Shown piece after piece: positions 34,314 through 43,393 of a DNA stretch of 64,000 bases. Made by a program: the position numbers and the translations under genes. The notes below the pieces were generated by a model that saw only the letters and a program-made list of their open reading frames with translations, was not told the origin of the DNA and did no database searches. The DNA comes from VBWE01 sp943372645 (GTDB taxonomy: Bacteria > Bacteroidota > Bacteroidia > Palsa-965), in the NCBI GenBank assembly GCA_943372645.1, contig CALRZN010000011.1:1-64000 (forward strand), in the 5' to 3' direction. Each line of letters starts with the position of its first letter. Position 1 is the stretch's first letter.

Positions 34314-36214
34314 GCACCCGTATCCGCATAGTCCTGCTTGCCCTGCTGCTCTGTAGTTCCATTGCCGGCGTGTGGATCTATTTTTACAAATCGCGCACCG
34401 CACCGGTGAAAACAGATGACCTGGCGTTTGTGCATACACTAAACACCTCCGCCGATTTTCAAAACTTTGCCGGGGCCCCGCTCGACAATGCGTACCCGGA
34501 CATCAGTAGCGTAAAAGCGGTGTACGACCTCGACCGGAAAGAAATCTACTACATAAACTCGAACCTGTACCGGCTGCACTTCGATTTCTGCAGCAAGGTG
34601 CTGGGGTATAAAATGGGACTGCGTTTGTTCAACATTGCCAACTACGGCAGCGAACGCGATTATTATTTAGCCAACATCAATTACCTGCGGAAAAGCAACA
34701 GCTATGTGCTGGAGTTTGGCATGTACGATGAAATAGACAGCGTACAGATTGCGGAGATGTTCAACAAGGTGCGTGAAAGTCCGCTGTTTATCAACAACCT
34801 GCGCCTGCTGCTGAACAATACGAACAGCATTCAGTATTTCAGCAACGGAAAAACCATTCCCACCTGCAACCCGAATGAACTGAACGACGGCCTTCCCTTC
34901 CAGGCCATCCAGCCCGGCACCTGCACCGGCAGGCTGGTGGTGTGCGACGATCTGAAAACACAGTATCTTACCATTACGCCCGGTGATATTCTTGTACTGA
35001 AAGGTTCACCCACTGATATTCCTTTGTGCAAAGCCATTATCAGCGACTGTTTTCAGACCCCGCTGAGCCACATCCAGGTGCTGAGTCACAATAAAAAAAT
35101 GCCTTCGGCGTATTTGAAGGATGTTTTTACAAACAACAGCATTACACAATACAACGGGCAGTATGTAAAACTGGTGGTTACAGCCGACACGTTGCGCATT
35201 ACACCCGCTTCGCCGGATGCGGTGGAAGAACAGCAGCAGCAAAAGGTCGTTTTAAAATTAAACACAGCAATTCATTCCATTGTGCCGATTGAAAAATGCA
35301 GCAACCTTACCAACGCCGATATCGGAACAAAAGCAAAAGGATTCTCCGACCTGAAACAGATCGCTGATAAAAACTTCAGCCTGTTTCGTGTGCCGGAAGG
35401 TGCGTTTGTGATCCCGTTTTATTTTTACCGGCAGCACCTGCAAAACGCAAACGTTGCCCCGCAGCTGGTCGCACTGGAACAATGTCCTGCACACGAAACA
35501 CAAAAGATGGATGAACTGCTGAGGCAGATCCGCAAAGCGATTGAAGAAACACCGGTTGATGCCGGGCTGCTGCTGCAGATCAACACGCAGATCCGCAAAA
35601 ACAACTGCGGTAACAGTTACCGCTTCCGCAGCAGCAGCAATGCCGAAGACCTCGCCGAATTCAGCGGGGCCGGGCTGTACACCAGCAAAACCGGCGAACT
35701 GAACGGGAAGAAAAAAACAATTGAACGTGCCATCAAAAAAGTGTGGATCAGCATGTACAACTACCGCGCTTACCAGGAACGCCGCTTCGCACATATTGAT
35801 GAAAACACCGCTGGTATGAGCATACTCGCGCACCGGAATTTCCCGGATGAAGACATCAACGGCGTAATTATTACCAAAAACAACTACCGCGCGAACTACC
35901 CCGGCCTGGTAATCAATGCGCAGCTGGGCGATGTATCAACCGTAAGTCCGCCCGACAGTGTGCGCTGCGAACAGTTGATACTGACGGAGAACAAACTGAT
36001 GAATCCGTTCAGCAAAAAAGTAAGCGCGAAATACATCTGCTTCAGCAGCCTGCACACCGAAGGGCCGCTGCTGCGGTATGAACAGTTGCTGCAGCTTCAG
36101 CAAAGCACCAAAGCCGTGCAGGAATTTTATGCCGCAAAGAAACTGGACTGGGATATTGAGTTTAAGTTTGAAGGCGGTATTCTGTATTTTAAACAGGTAA
36201 GGCCGTACAGGTAA
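34310..36214 (+). CDS. Membrane-anchored PEP/pyruvate-binding (PPDK_N) domain protein
   Basis: The 634-residue protein has one N-terminal membrane anchor (about 5-25), an uncharacterised region (about 30-325), and a PPDK_N ATP-grasp-like domain (about 335-634). The domain has KAKGFSDLKQIADKNFSLFR and FRSSSNAEDLAEFSGAGLYT, the equivalent of RSSATAEDL in PEP synthase, and ends FKFEGGILYFKQVRPY. The swivelling phospho-His domain and the PEP-binding TIM barrel are absent, so it cannot be a full PEP synthase. Its role may be to phosphorylate another protein or molecule. It overlaps the small membrane protein gene by 4 bp. Confidence 0.8.
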   Translation: MSTRIRIVLLALLLCSSIAGVWIYFYKSRTAPVKTDDLAFVHTLNTSADFQNFAGAPLDNAYPDISSVKAVYDLDRKEIYYINSNLYRLHFDFCSKVLGYKMGLRLFNIANYGSERDYYLANINYLRKSNSYVLEFGMYDEIDSVQIAEMFNKVRESPLFINNLRLLLNNTNSIQYFSNGKTIPTCNPNELNDGLPFQAIQPGTCTGRLVVCDDLKTQYLTITPGDILVLKGSPTDIPLCKAIISDCFQTPLSHIQVLSHNKKMPSAYLKDVFTNNSITQYNGQYVKLVVTADTLRITPASPDAVEEQQQQKVVLKLNTAIHSIVPIEKCSNLTNADIGTKAKGFSDLKQIADKNFSLFRVPEGAFVIPFYFYRQHLQNANVAPQLVALEQCPAHETQKMDELLRQIRKAIEETPVDAGLLLQINTQIRKNNCGNSYRFRSSSNAEDLAEFSGAGLYTSKTGELNGKKKTIERAIKKVWISMYNYRAYQERRFAHIDENTAGMSILAHRNFPDEDINGVIITKNNYRANYPGLVINAQLGDVSTVSPPDSVRCEQLILTENKLMNPFSKKVSAKYICFSSLHTEGPLLRYEQLLQLQQSTKAVQEFYAAKKLDWDIEFKFEGGILYFKQVRPYR

Positions 36215-36215
36215 G

Positions 36216-36445
36216 CGAACAAAATCGCCGCCGTTACGAAAAAGCCAAATACGAAAAGAAAGAAATCCGTCCAGGTTTGTATTCCCCGTTGATGCGCCAT
36301 GCATGGCGCATCAACGCGAACCAACAACGCCAGGAAAACGCGAACCAAAAACGAAAAGGAATTTCGAACTAAAAAAAAACCATCAACGCGAACCAAAAGC
36401 GAAAAGGAATTTCGAACTAAAAAAAGCGGATCAACGCGAACCCCA
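36216..36445. repeat. Palindrome repeat family 2, copy D with 48-bp tandem units
   Basis: The perfect 28-bp palindrome is at 36288-36315, preceded by a decayed left part that starts right after the PPDK_N stop. From the CGCGAACC head, a 48-bp unit with AAAAGGAATTTCGAACTAAA repeats at 36339-36386 and 36387-36434, and a third head starts at 36435. The unit is different from those of copies B and C. It fills about two thirds of the 375-bp gap 36215-36589. Confidence 0.85.
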
Positions 36446-36513
36446 AATCCGGAAGAACCGGATACCGACGGATCGGCTTAGTCCCCAGGGGAAAGCGGCG
36501 CAACCACCCATCC

Positions 36514-36537
36514 ACAAACTTCTGCTGTTCGCCCCGG
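36514..36537 (+). promoter_or_regulatory. 24-bp shared upstream motif, copy 1 (sensor kinase gene)
   Basis: ACAAACTTCTGCTGTTCGCC followed by CCGG matches 40477-40500 at 22 of 24 positions. It ends 27 bp upstream of a TATCTTTA -7-like box (36564-36571) and 53 bp upstream of the TTG start at 36590. The position suits an activator or repressor site, perhaps for the LytTR regulator encoded in this operon. Confidence 0.5.
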
Positions 36538-36563
36538 ACCCAATACCATATTCGGGCTTCCAT

Positions 36564-36571
36564 TATCTTTA
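36564..36571 (+). promoter_or_regulatory. -7-like box for the sensor kinase gene
   Basis: TATCTTTA differs from TAnnTTTG only in the last base. It ends 18 bp before the TTG start at 36590. Confidence 0.4.
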
Positions 36572-36589
36572 TGCAATTAAACACACGTT

Positions 36590-39500
36590 TTGAAAACATT
36601 CTTGCGGCTGATTTTCCTGCCTTTCCTGTTGTGGTGTTCCGTTTATGCGAATGCCCAGGGAACGAATTATATCGTGCAGAAAAAACTGTACACGTATTCC
36701 GACGGCATACCGGGAAACAAGGTGTCGTGCGTGGCGCAGGACGAACTGGGCTATATCTGGATCGGAACCACTTACGGAATCTGCCGTTTCGACGGGCGCA
36801 GGTTTGAAGTCTTTACCCCAAAAACACACGGACTGCAGAACAAACCGGTCGGCATGGTGTATTCCGACGGGCAGCACGGACTCGTTATTGCCTATCAGAG
36901 CAGTTTTTACGACAACCAGGTAACATATGAAAACCTGGATGTGCTTGACATCCGCACGCTGCAGGTGAAACCGCTTGATGTGTATTACCGCAACATGCCT
37001 TTCGCACGCGACCAGGTTCACAACCTCTATGTAGATCAGCGTAACCGGGTAAAAGGATTTTTTATTACGCCTTATGATTATTATAATATCCAAACCCGCG
37101 TTAGCTGCCCCCGCTGGATTCCCGATGCTAACGGCGGGCTTGTGAAAAAAGAACGCACCGTAAGGAAATGCGTGATTTTTGAAGACAACGGCAAAACGGA
37201 AACTGCCAAAAGTGTGGACTTTCAAGCACAAACCGATTTGCGTTCCGTTGACCTGGTGCTGATGGCCGACAGCGAGCTTATACTTAACGAACAGGATCAA
37301 CAGCAATTTGTTTTTCGCGACGACAGCGGCAATGTGTTTCGGCGGACGGATACGCGTGGAAAATGGGGATATTATTTCATCAGTTATGCAGGTGATGTGC
37401 ACTACCTCGGCGAAACCCAGGCTGCAATAGGGAATTATACAGCACAACTGCAGAACCAGTACACGAGTCAATGCTACGGACTGGAGGAAGGACCGCAGCA
37501 TTATCTTGCTGTTTTTTCGCGGGAAACGGGCGCTGTTCCGGTAACCGATTCGACTGACCGGGAGGAACTGAAACGTGCGCATCCCATCAGCATGATCCGC
37601 GACCGCACCGGCAATTACTGGATCGGTACCACGGAAGGGTTGCTGAAAGTAACGCTTGCTGAAAAATATTTTCATACGTTATATACTGCAGCAACCGAAC
37701 CGGTGAACGGAAACCAGTCGGTGCGCGGCATTCTTGTGCTTCCTGATTTTTCAGCGGTGGCGCTGGGCAGTCACCAGAACATCCGATACAAGGACAGGGT
37801 ATATCGCACCCCAACAAACTTCAATCATTCGTCGCTCTATTTCAACAACACGTTATGGCTGGGATCCTTTGATTTAAAAACTTTTGATTTTGTTACCGGC
37901 CAAACCATACAGAAACAGCAATCTGCCAGCGACGAAATATGGAGCATGTTCCCGTGCGGCGGCAACCGCATTTTATTAGGCTGCACCAAAAACCTCGATG
38001 TTTACGACTGCGACGCGGATACGATTACGCATATTGATGCGGGTGTGTTTCCGGTTCCGCAACTGGTGTATCGCATTTTTTCTGCAGGCGAAAACCGGAT
38101 CATCTGCGTGGCCTCCAACGGCATTTATGAACTGGACAGCACGTGCCGCATACGCGATTATTTCGGTAAAAAGGCCGGGCCGGCAGAACACCGGTTGCCT
38201 TTCGAAAACATCAACGACCTGCATATCGACCGGCAGGGTATTTATTGGTTCGCCACTGCGCAGGATGGGCTGTTCCGCTGGGACCGCACGCATAACGCGT
38301 TTACCCGTTTCGGTATTGATGACGGATTTTTAACTGCCAAACTCTGCCGCATCGAAGCGACTGGTACAGACATTCTCTGGATCAGTACGGATTTCGGACT
38401 GGCCCGTTTCAACAAACAAACCGGCCGTGCAAAAACATACACCACTGCCGAAGGTCTTCATCACAATGAATTTAACCGCAGTTCCAGTTTCAAAGATGCT
38501 TCCGGAAACCTGTGGTTCGGTACCATTGACGGATGTGTATATTTTACCCCGGAAGACCTTGCCGGTACTGCCGCACTTGCCACCAGTCCGTTTCTCATCC
38601 GCAGCATCGCCAGGTTCAATCCGGCCACCAGCATGCAGGAAGATGTTTCGGAAGAACTGCGTGAACGCGGATACCTCGAACTGCGCGGCAACAGCCGGAG
38701 CCTCAGCCTCCGTGTGCTGCTGCTCGATCTGCAGGAACGCGAACACCTCTATCTGTACGAAATCAAAGGGCAGGATCCGGAGAAAAAATATGCGTACGAT
38801 GGACAGATCAACCTCAGCAACCTGCCTTATGGTACATTCACACTCGTAATAACCGCGCAGCAGGCTGACGGTACGTGGAATACACAGCCCTTAAAAATAG
38901 AATTGCATGTGCTGCCGCCATTTTACCGGTCAGCATGGTTTATTGCATTGGTCATCATTGTGCTTATTCTCCTCGTATGGCTGTATTTCCGCTACCGGAT
39001 ACGCAAAATAAGCAAGGAGAAAAAACGACTGGAAAACACCGTAACAGAACGTACAGCCGAACTGCGTGCATCGCTGGCGGAGCAAACCGCATTACTCCAG
39101 GAGGTGCATCACCGCGTTAAAAACAACCTCCAGTTTATCGTGGCCATGCTGCAGATGCAGATCAATGCAGTGAAAGATGAAACGAACAAGGCAGTACTCA
39201 AAGACACGTCGCTGCGGATTAACGCGATGAGCCTTGTGCATGAAATGCTCTATAACAAAGACAAACTGGAATACATTGCCATCGAAACCTATCTGCACGA
39301 ACTGGTCTCCAAACTGCGTGAACTGGTTTATGCAGAACATACACCGGTTACAATTAAACTGGATATTGACCCGGTAAAATTTAATGTAAATGAGAGCGTT
39401 GCATTGGGTATGCTGACTTCGGAGATTATCAGCAATTCCATTAAATATGCGTTTGCCGGCAATCCTGATCCGCTTATTGAAATCAGCCTGAAATTCGCTC

Positions 39501-39697
39501 CCGGCAGTAAAACAATAACCTACCGCATTGGGGATAACGGCTGCGGTATAAACGAAAACAACAAAGGCAAAGGTCTTGGCCTGCGGCTGATTGATATTTT
39601 TTCACGGCAGCTGGAGGCTACATACAAAATAAACAACGGGAACGGTTTAACCTTTTCCTTTGAAATTCCATACACGCCCGATGAAAAACCTGTTTAA
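36590..39697 (+). CDS. Two-component regulator-propeller sensor histidine kinase (HisKA_2)
   Basis: The 1035-residue protein starts at TTG; no in-frame ATG precedes the signal peptide (MKTFLRLIFLPFLLWCSVYA). It has a periplasmic Reg_prop propeller with repeats such as YIWIGTTYGICRFDG, YWIGTTEGLLKV, ILWISTDFGLARF and LWFGTIDGCVYF, then a Y_Y_Y domain. One membrane span follows (about 780-803), then a coiled linker, HisKA_2 dimerisation domain EVHHRVKNNLQ (phospho-His about 840), and HATPase with IGDNGCGINENNKGKGLGLR. It senses an unknown outside signal and should phosphorylate the LytTR regulator whose start overlaps its end by 17 bp. Confidence 0.93.
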   Translation: MKTFLRLIFLPFLLWCSVYANAQGTNYIVQKKLYTYSDGIPGNKVSCVAQDELGYIWIGTTYGICRFDGRRFEVFTPKTHGLQNKPVGMVYSDGQHGLVIAYQSSFYDNQVTYENLDVLDIRTLQVKPLDVYYRNMPFARDQVHNLYVDQRNRVKGFFITPYDYYNIQTRVSCPRWIPDANGGLVKKERTVRKCVIFEDNGKTETAKSVDFQAQTDLRSVDLVLMADSELILNEQDQQQFVFRDDSGNVFRRTDTRGKWGYYFISYAGDVHYLGETQAAIGNYTAQLQNQYTSQCYGLEEGPQHYLAVFSRETGAVPVTDSTDREELKRAHPISMIRDRTGNYWIGTTEGLLKVTLAEKYFHTLYTAATEPVNGNQSVRGILVLPDFSAVALGSHQNIRYKDRVYRTPTNFNHSSLYFNNTLWLGSFDLKTFDFVTGQTIQKQQSASDEIWSMFPCGGNRILLGCTKNLDVYDCDADTITHIDAGVFPVPQLVYRIFSAGENRIICVASNGIYELDSTCRIRDYFGKKAGPAEHRLPFENINDLHIDRQGIYWFATAQDGLFRWDRTHNAFTRFGIDDGFLTAKLCRIEATGTDILWISTDFGLARFNKQTGRAKTYTTAEGLHHNEFNRSSSFKDASGNLWFGTIDGCVYFTPEDLAGTAALATSPFLIRSIARFNPATSMQEDVSEELRERGYLELRGNSRSLSLRVLLLDLQEREHLYLYEIKGQDPEKKYAYDGQINLSNLPYGTFTLVITAQQADGTWNTQPLKIELHVLPPFYRSAWFIALVIIVLILLVWLYFRYRIRKISKEKKRLENTVTERTAELRASLAEQTALLQEVHHRVKNNLQFIVAMLQMQINAVKDETNKAVLKDTSLRINAMSLVHEMLYNKDKLEYIAIETYLHELVSKLRELVYAEHTPVTIKLDIDPVKFNVNESVALGMLTSEIISNSIKYAFAGNPDPLIEISLKFAPGSKTITYRIGDNGCGINENNKGKGLGLRLIDIFSRQLEATYKINNGNGLTFSFEIPYTPDEKPV

Positions 39698-40355
39698 AAT
39701 ATTAATTGTTGATGATGAAGTGCTGATTGCTGAGTTTCTGAAAGATGTACTCACCGGCCTGGGATACGCGCAGCTGATGCTGGCCCACAACCGGAGACAG
39801 GCCATAATTCAGCTCGAAGAATTCAAACCGGACCTCGTATTGCTCGATATCCGGATGAAAGAAGAACTGGAAGGCATCCAGATTGCTGAACGGATTAACC
39901 AGGAGTTCAAAATTCCGTTTATTTACATCACCGCACAGTCGGACAAAGAAATCATCGGCAAAGCGCTCAGTACAAAACCGGCCGGTTATATTACCAAACC
40001 ATTCAAACAGGCCGACGTGTTTGCAGCCATCCGGCTGGTGGAAGAAAACGCCGAAAGCAGCAGCGAAAAATTTCTTGTTTTTAAAGACGGTTACGATACG
40101 ATCAAACTCTCAGTTGACGATGTTTTATATGCCAAAAGCAACGACAACTATATTGATGTTTATACCACCACGAAAAAATACACCCTGCGTTATACGCTCG
40201 ACTGGTTGTGCGAAAATACACCTGACGGCATGTTCCACCGCACGCACCGCTCGGCGGTGGTAAACATTACCAAAATTACACGGGCCACATCGAAATCGGT
40301 TTTTATCGGCGAGGTGGAAATACCGGTCTCCCGCGGGAACCAGGTAAAGCTGTAA
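39681..40355 (+). CDS. LytTR family response regulator
   Basis: The 224-residue protein has a receiver domain (KILIVDDEVLIAEF at the start, phosphoacceptor Asp about residue 55 in LVLLDIRM, switch lysine in GYITKPFKQ). Its C-terminal LytTR DNA-binding domain spans about 130-224 (YAKSNDNYIDVYTTTKKYTL, HRTHRSAVVNI). The ATG at 39681 gives MKNLFKILIVDDE. The frame is open a little further to 39660 inside the kinase gene. Coupled translation with the kinase points to a cognate pair. Confidence 0.93.
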   Translation: MKNLFKILIVDDEVLIAEFLKDVLTGLGYAQLMLAHNRRQAIIQLEEFKPDLVLLDIRMKEELEGIQIAERINQEFKIPFIYITAQSDKEIIGKALSTKPAGYITKPFKQADVFAAIRLVEENAESSSEKFLVFKDGYDTIKLSVDDVLYAKSNDNYIDVYTTTKKYTLRYTLDWLCENTPDGMFHRTHRSAVVNITKITRATSKSVFIGEVEIPVSRGNQVKL

Positions 40356-40476
40356 GTTTTACACACTGCATTTTTATACCGGCCGGGCAGCATAAAACGC
40401 CCCGGTTACCGGCTATAAAAAAACAGCATTCACCACGTTTTCTGCTGCAGTTGTGATTACCCCCTGTCATTTAACT

Positions 40477-40500
40477 ACAAACTTTTGCTGTTCACCCCGG
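40477..40500 (+). promoter_or_regulatory. 24-bp shared upstream motif, copy 2 (T9SS adhesin gene)
   Basis: ACAAACTTTTGCTGTTCACC followed by CCGG matches 36514-36537 at 22 of 24 positions. It lies 78 bp before the ATG at 40579. A weak -7-like T-run ending TTTTG (40527-40535) lies 26 bp downstream, similar to the spacing at copy 1. The two copies suggest common control of the kinase operon and the adhesin. Confidence 0.5.
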
Positions 40501-40578
40501 TTTTGAAAAAGCAGGGAGGGAACTCCTTTTTTTTGTACAACAAAAGAGCAGTAGAAAAGACCTAAAAAATTTAAAACC

Positions 40579-43047
40579 ATGTTCAGAAAAACAATGACAC
40601 TTATAGTTGCTGCCATACTTTCCCTTCCGGGTATGGCGCAGCAGCAGCGTACTAACAGCGAAAGTCAAACCGGCGGCATCACGCGGTCAGCTGATTTACC
40701 GGGAAGTCCGGCTACCGTTCCCGGTGCAGCCCTGCATTTCGACGGAACCAACGACCTGGTGAACAATACCAACCCGGCTTTTGATTTTAACACCGGCACT
40801 GCAGAATGCTGGTTTAACGCGGCCCCGTCAACCGGCAACAAATGTGTGATGGCCATGCGCACCAGTACCTCCGGAGCACGCTGGAGCATTCACGTGAATG
40901 AAGGAGGCAACGAAATCGGTTTCTTCAACGGGGCCTCCTATATCGGACTGCCTGCAGTCATCAACGCGAATACCTGGTACCACCTCGCCGTAGTGATGAA
41001 CACTACCAATACCTATGTGTATCTGAACGGAACAGCTGTGGGTACAATTTCACTCGGGCTCCAGGCCAGTGCCACCGGGCAGCCATTCTCCATCGGCGGA
41101 CACTATGACCTGGCCTGGCCCGAATACTTCAATGGTATGATTGACGAAGTGCGCATCTGGAACCGTGCCCTCTGCGCTTCAGAAATACAAAACAACAGGA
41201 ATGGTGAAATACCTGCAGCTGCACCCGGGCTGATTGCAAACTACCATTTCAACGAAGGAGTTGCCGGCGCCAACAATGTTTCTGTAATCTCCCTTCCCGA
41301 CGCCAGCGGCAACAACATCCACCTCGTATTAAATGGCTTCCTGCTGTCCGGATCAACGTCCAACTGGATTTCACCGGGCGCTGTAACTTCAGGAAGCAGT
41401 ATCACACCGTACATCAGCACCAGTGTTTCATCAGCCAACATTACCTGCAACGGCGCAGGAAACGGTACTGCAACTGTAACTGCTTCCGGCGTAGGTCCGT
41501 TTACCTACAGCTGGGCACCTTCGGGTGGCACGGGTCCGACTGCTTCTGGTCTCTCGCCGGGAACATATACCTGCACGATAAATGGCGGCTGTGCTTCCGT
41601 AACGCAAACGGTGACGATTACACAACCTGCCGCGATTTCGCTTTCCACGGCGGTAACCCACATTTCCTGCGCCAGCAGCAACGACGGCGCCATTAACCTT
41701 ACCGTAACCGGCGGCACCGGCCCCTTCAGCTACGACTGGTCGTTTGGTTATACCACCGAAGACATCAGCGGACTTTACCCCGGAACATATATGGTAACTG
41801 TTACGGATGCCAACGGCTGTACCGCAACCAGCCAGATGGTAACGGTATCGTATGCGTCCACCCTTTCCTCATCACTTAGCATTGCACCTTTTCCGTGCAA
41901 CAGTCCGACAACCACCGCTACGGTTACCGCATCGGGCGGAACACCGGGTTATACGTATTCGTGGTCGCCTTCGGGTGGCAACGGGGCAACAAGCACACCG
42001 CTCACACCGGGATATTATAGCTGCACGGTACAAGATGCGGCAGGCTGTATCTCTTCCCAGAGCATGATCATCACAACGCCCGCAACACTAACCGCTACGT
42101 CTGCTGTAACATCCAACTTCAACGGATATAACATAAGCTGTTACGGCGCTGCCGACGGCCAGGTAACTGTTATGCCTTCCGGCGGCACACCACCTTATAC
42201 CTACATGTGGAACAATGGTGGTATAACACAAACGATAAACAATGTGGCCATGGGCATGTACACCTGCACGGTTACCTGCTCCGGCGGATGTGTTTATACA
42301 ACAGCCCCGGTTAACGTACAGTTTCCTGCACAGCTTTCAGCAGGCAGCGTGGTAACACAGGTATCATGTACCAACACCAGCAGCGGTGCAATTGACCTCA
42401 CCCCGGCCGGTGGCGCAGGTTCATACACGTTTGCCTGGTCGAACAACGCAAACACCGAAGATATAAGCGGACTTACTGCCGGAATATACAGCGTTACGCT
42501 GACGGATATAAACGGCTGCACCGCCACTGCTTCGGTTACGGTAACACAGGCCACAGCCCCGGCCGTAGCATATACCGAACCGATGGATTCGGTTTGCCAG
42601 CTGACCACCGCGCCCTTCACACTCAGCGGTGCATCTCCTGCCGGCGGAACGTGGAGTGGAACCGGTGTAACCGACACCATTTTTAATCCGGGTACTGCAT
42701 CGGTTGGATTTAACGTAATCACGTACACGTACACCGACAACCTGGGGTGCACCGGTTCGGCAACAGATTCGGTTTATGTGGACATCTGCACCGGCCTGGA
42801 CGAAAATGCGTTGCAAACGATGCACATTTATCCCAATCCTTCGGGTGGTTATTTTAATCTGCAGTTACAAACCCCTGCAGCAGTTATGCTTGAACTTTTT
42901 GCTGCCGACGGCCGGCTGATAAAGCGTGAGCAGTACAACGGAACAACAGCCGTTACCCTTAACCTGGGTGATGAAGCCGCAGGAATTTATTTTCTCCGGC
43001 TCACCTCGGGCGATACCATTAAAACCGCGTACCTGGTGCGGCAGTGA
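40579..43047 (+). CDS. T9SS-exported LamG/SprB-repeat surface protein
   Basis: The 822-residue protein has a signal peptide (about 1-21, ending GMAQ) and a LamG domain (about 50-215: LHFDGTNDLVNNTNPAFDFN, MIDEVRIWNRALCASEIQNN). Next come about five SprB/PKD-like repeats of 70-90 residues with the pattern THISCASSNDGAINLTVTGG, TEDISGLYPGTYMVTVTDAN. A C-terminal type A sorting domain (about 745-822: MHIYPNPSGGYFNL ... GIYFLRLTSGDTIKTAYLVRQ) follows. It is expected at the cell surface as an adhesin or motility-related protein. A 24-bp upstream motif links it to the preceding kinase operon. Confidence 0.92.
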   Translation: MFRKTMTLIVAAILSLPGMAQQQRTNSESQTGGITRSADLPGSPATVPGAALHFDGTNDLVNNTNPAFDFNTGTAECWFNAAPSTGNKCVMAMRTSTSGARWSIHVNEGGNEIGFFNGASYIGLPAVINANTWYHLAVVMNTTNTYVYLNGTAVGTISLGLQASATGQPFSIGGHYDLAWPEYFNGMIDEVRIWNRALCASEIQNNRNGEIPAAAPGLIANYHFNEGVAGANNVSVISLPDASGNNIHLVLNGFLLSGSTSNWISPGAVTSGSSITPYISTSVSSANITCNGAGNGTATVTASGVGPFTYSWAPSGGTGPTASGLSPGTYTCTINGGCASVTQTVTITQPAAISLSTAVTHISCASSNDGAINLTVTGGTGPFSYDWSFGYTTEDISGLYPGTYMVTVTDANGCTATSQMVTVSYASTLSSSLSIAPFPCNSPTTTATVTASGGTPGYTYSWSPSGGNGATSTPLTPGYYSCTVQDAAGCISSQSMIITTPATLTATSAVTSNFNGYNISCYGAADGQVTVMPSGGTPPYTYMWNNGGITQTINNVAMGMYTCTVTCSGGCVYTTAPVNVQFPAQLSAGSVVTQVSCTNTSSGAIDLTPAGGAGSYTFAWSNNANTEDISGLTAGIYSVTLTDINGCTATASVTVTQATAPAVAYTEPMDSVCQLTTAPFTLSGASPAGGTWSGTGVTDTIFNPGTASVGFNVITYTYTDNLGCTGSATDSVYVDICTGLDENALQTMHIYPNPSGGYFNLQLQTPAAVMLELFAADGRLIKREQYNGTTAVTLNLGDEAAGIYFLRLTSGDTIKTAYLVRQ

Positions 43048-43067
43048 ACCATTCAGGAACTATGAGC

Positions 43068-43101
43068 AAAACGCATCCGTATTTCCGGGTGCGTTTTTTT
43101 T
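43068..43101 (+). terminator. Intrinsic terminator after the T9SS surface-protein gene
   Basis: AAAACGCATCCG and CGGGTGCGTT form a stem of about nine pairs with a short loop, followed by a run of eight T. It starts 20 bp after the stop codon at 43047. Confidence 0.85.
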
Positions 43102-43245
43102 GATACCCGTTGATCCGCCGGAAAACCGGAACGTAAACGAAAGCGCGGCCGGTACGAAAAGCAAAATACGGAAAGAAAGAAATCCGTTTTAGTCGGAGTT
43201 ACCTGTTGATGCGCCATGCATGGCGCATCAACAAGTACCCAAAAC
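43102..43245. repeat. Palindrome repeat family 2, copy E (palindrome 43205-43232)
   Basis: Hairpin CCGGAAAACCGG is at 43118-43129, the shared segment GAAAGCGCGGCCGGTACGAA follows, then the perfect 28-bp palindrome. The downstream head differs (CAACAAGTACCCAAAAC instead of CAACGCGAACC) and no tandem growth is seen. It starts directly after the terminator. The gap 43048-43412 otherwise holds only the promoter of the next gene. Confidence 0.85.
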
Positions 43246-43393
43246 AAAGACGAAACTGAAACGGAGAACCTGAACGAACTACGATCTTCGTTATTCCCGG
43301 CAGAACGACGCCTACCAAAAAACATATAATCACCGCGTTCCCCGTTCCTTCCCAAAACCTGTTAATCTGTTACCGTTGCAGCCAATAACTTTC

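Noticed and set aside
36571..36807. ATG-started 78-codon frame at the beginning of the sensor kinase gene
   Set aside because: It is out of frame with the kinase; the kinase reads from a TTG with a good signal peptide.
40370..40415. GC-rich stem (CCGGCCGGG/CCCCGGTTACCGG) after the LytTR gene as a terminator
   Set aside because: It is followed by A rather than T on the plus strand, so it does not meet the intrinsic terminator pattern for these genes.
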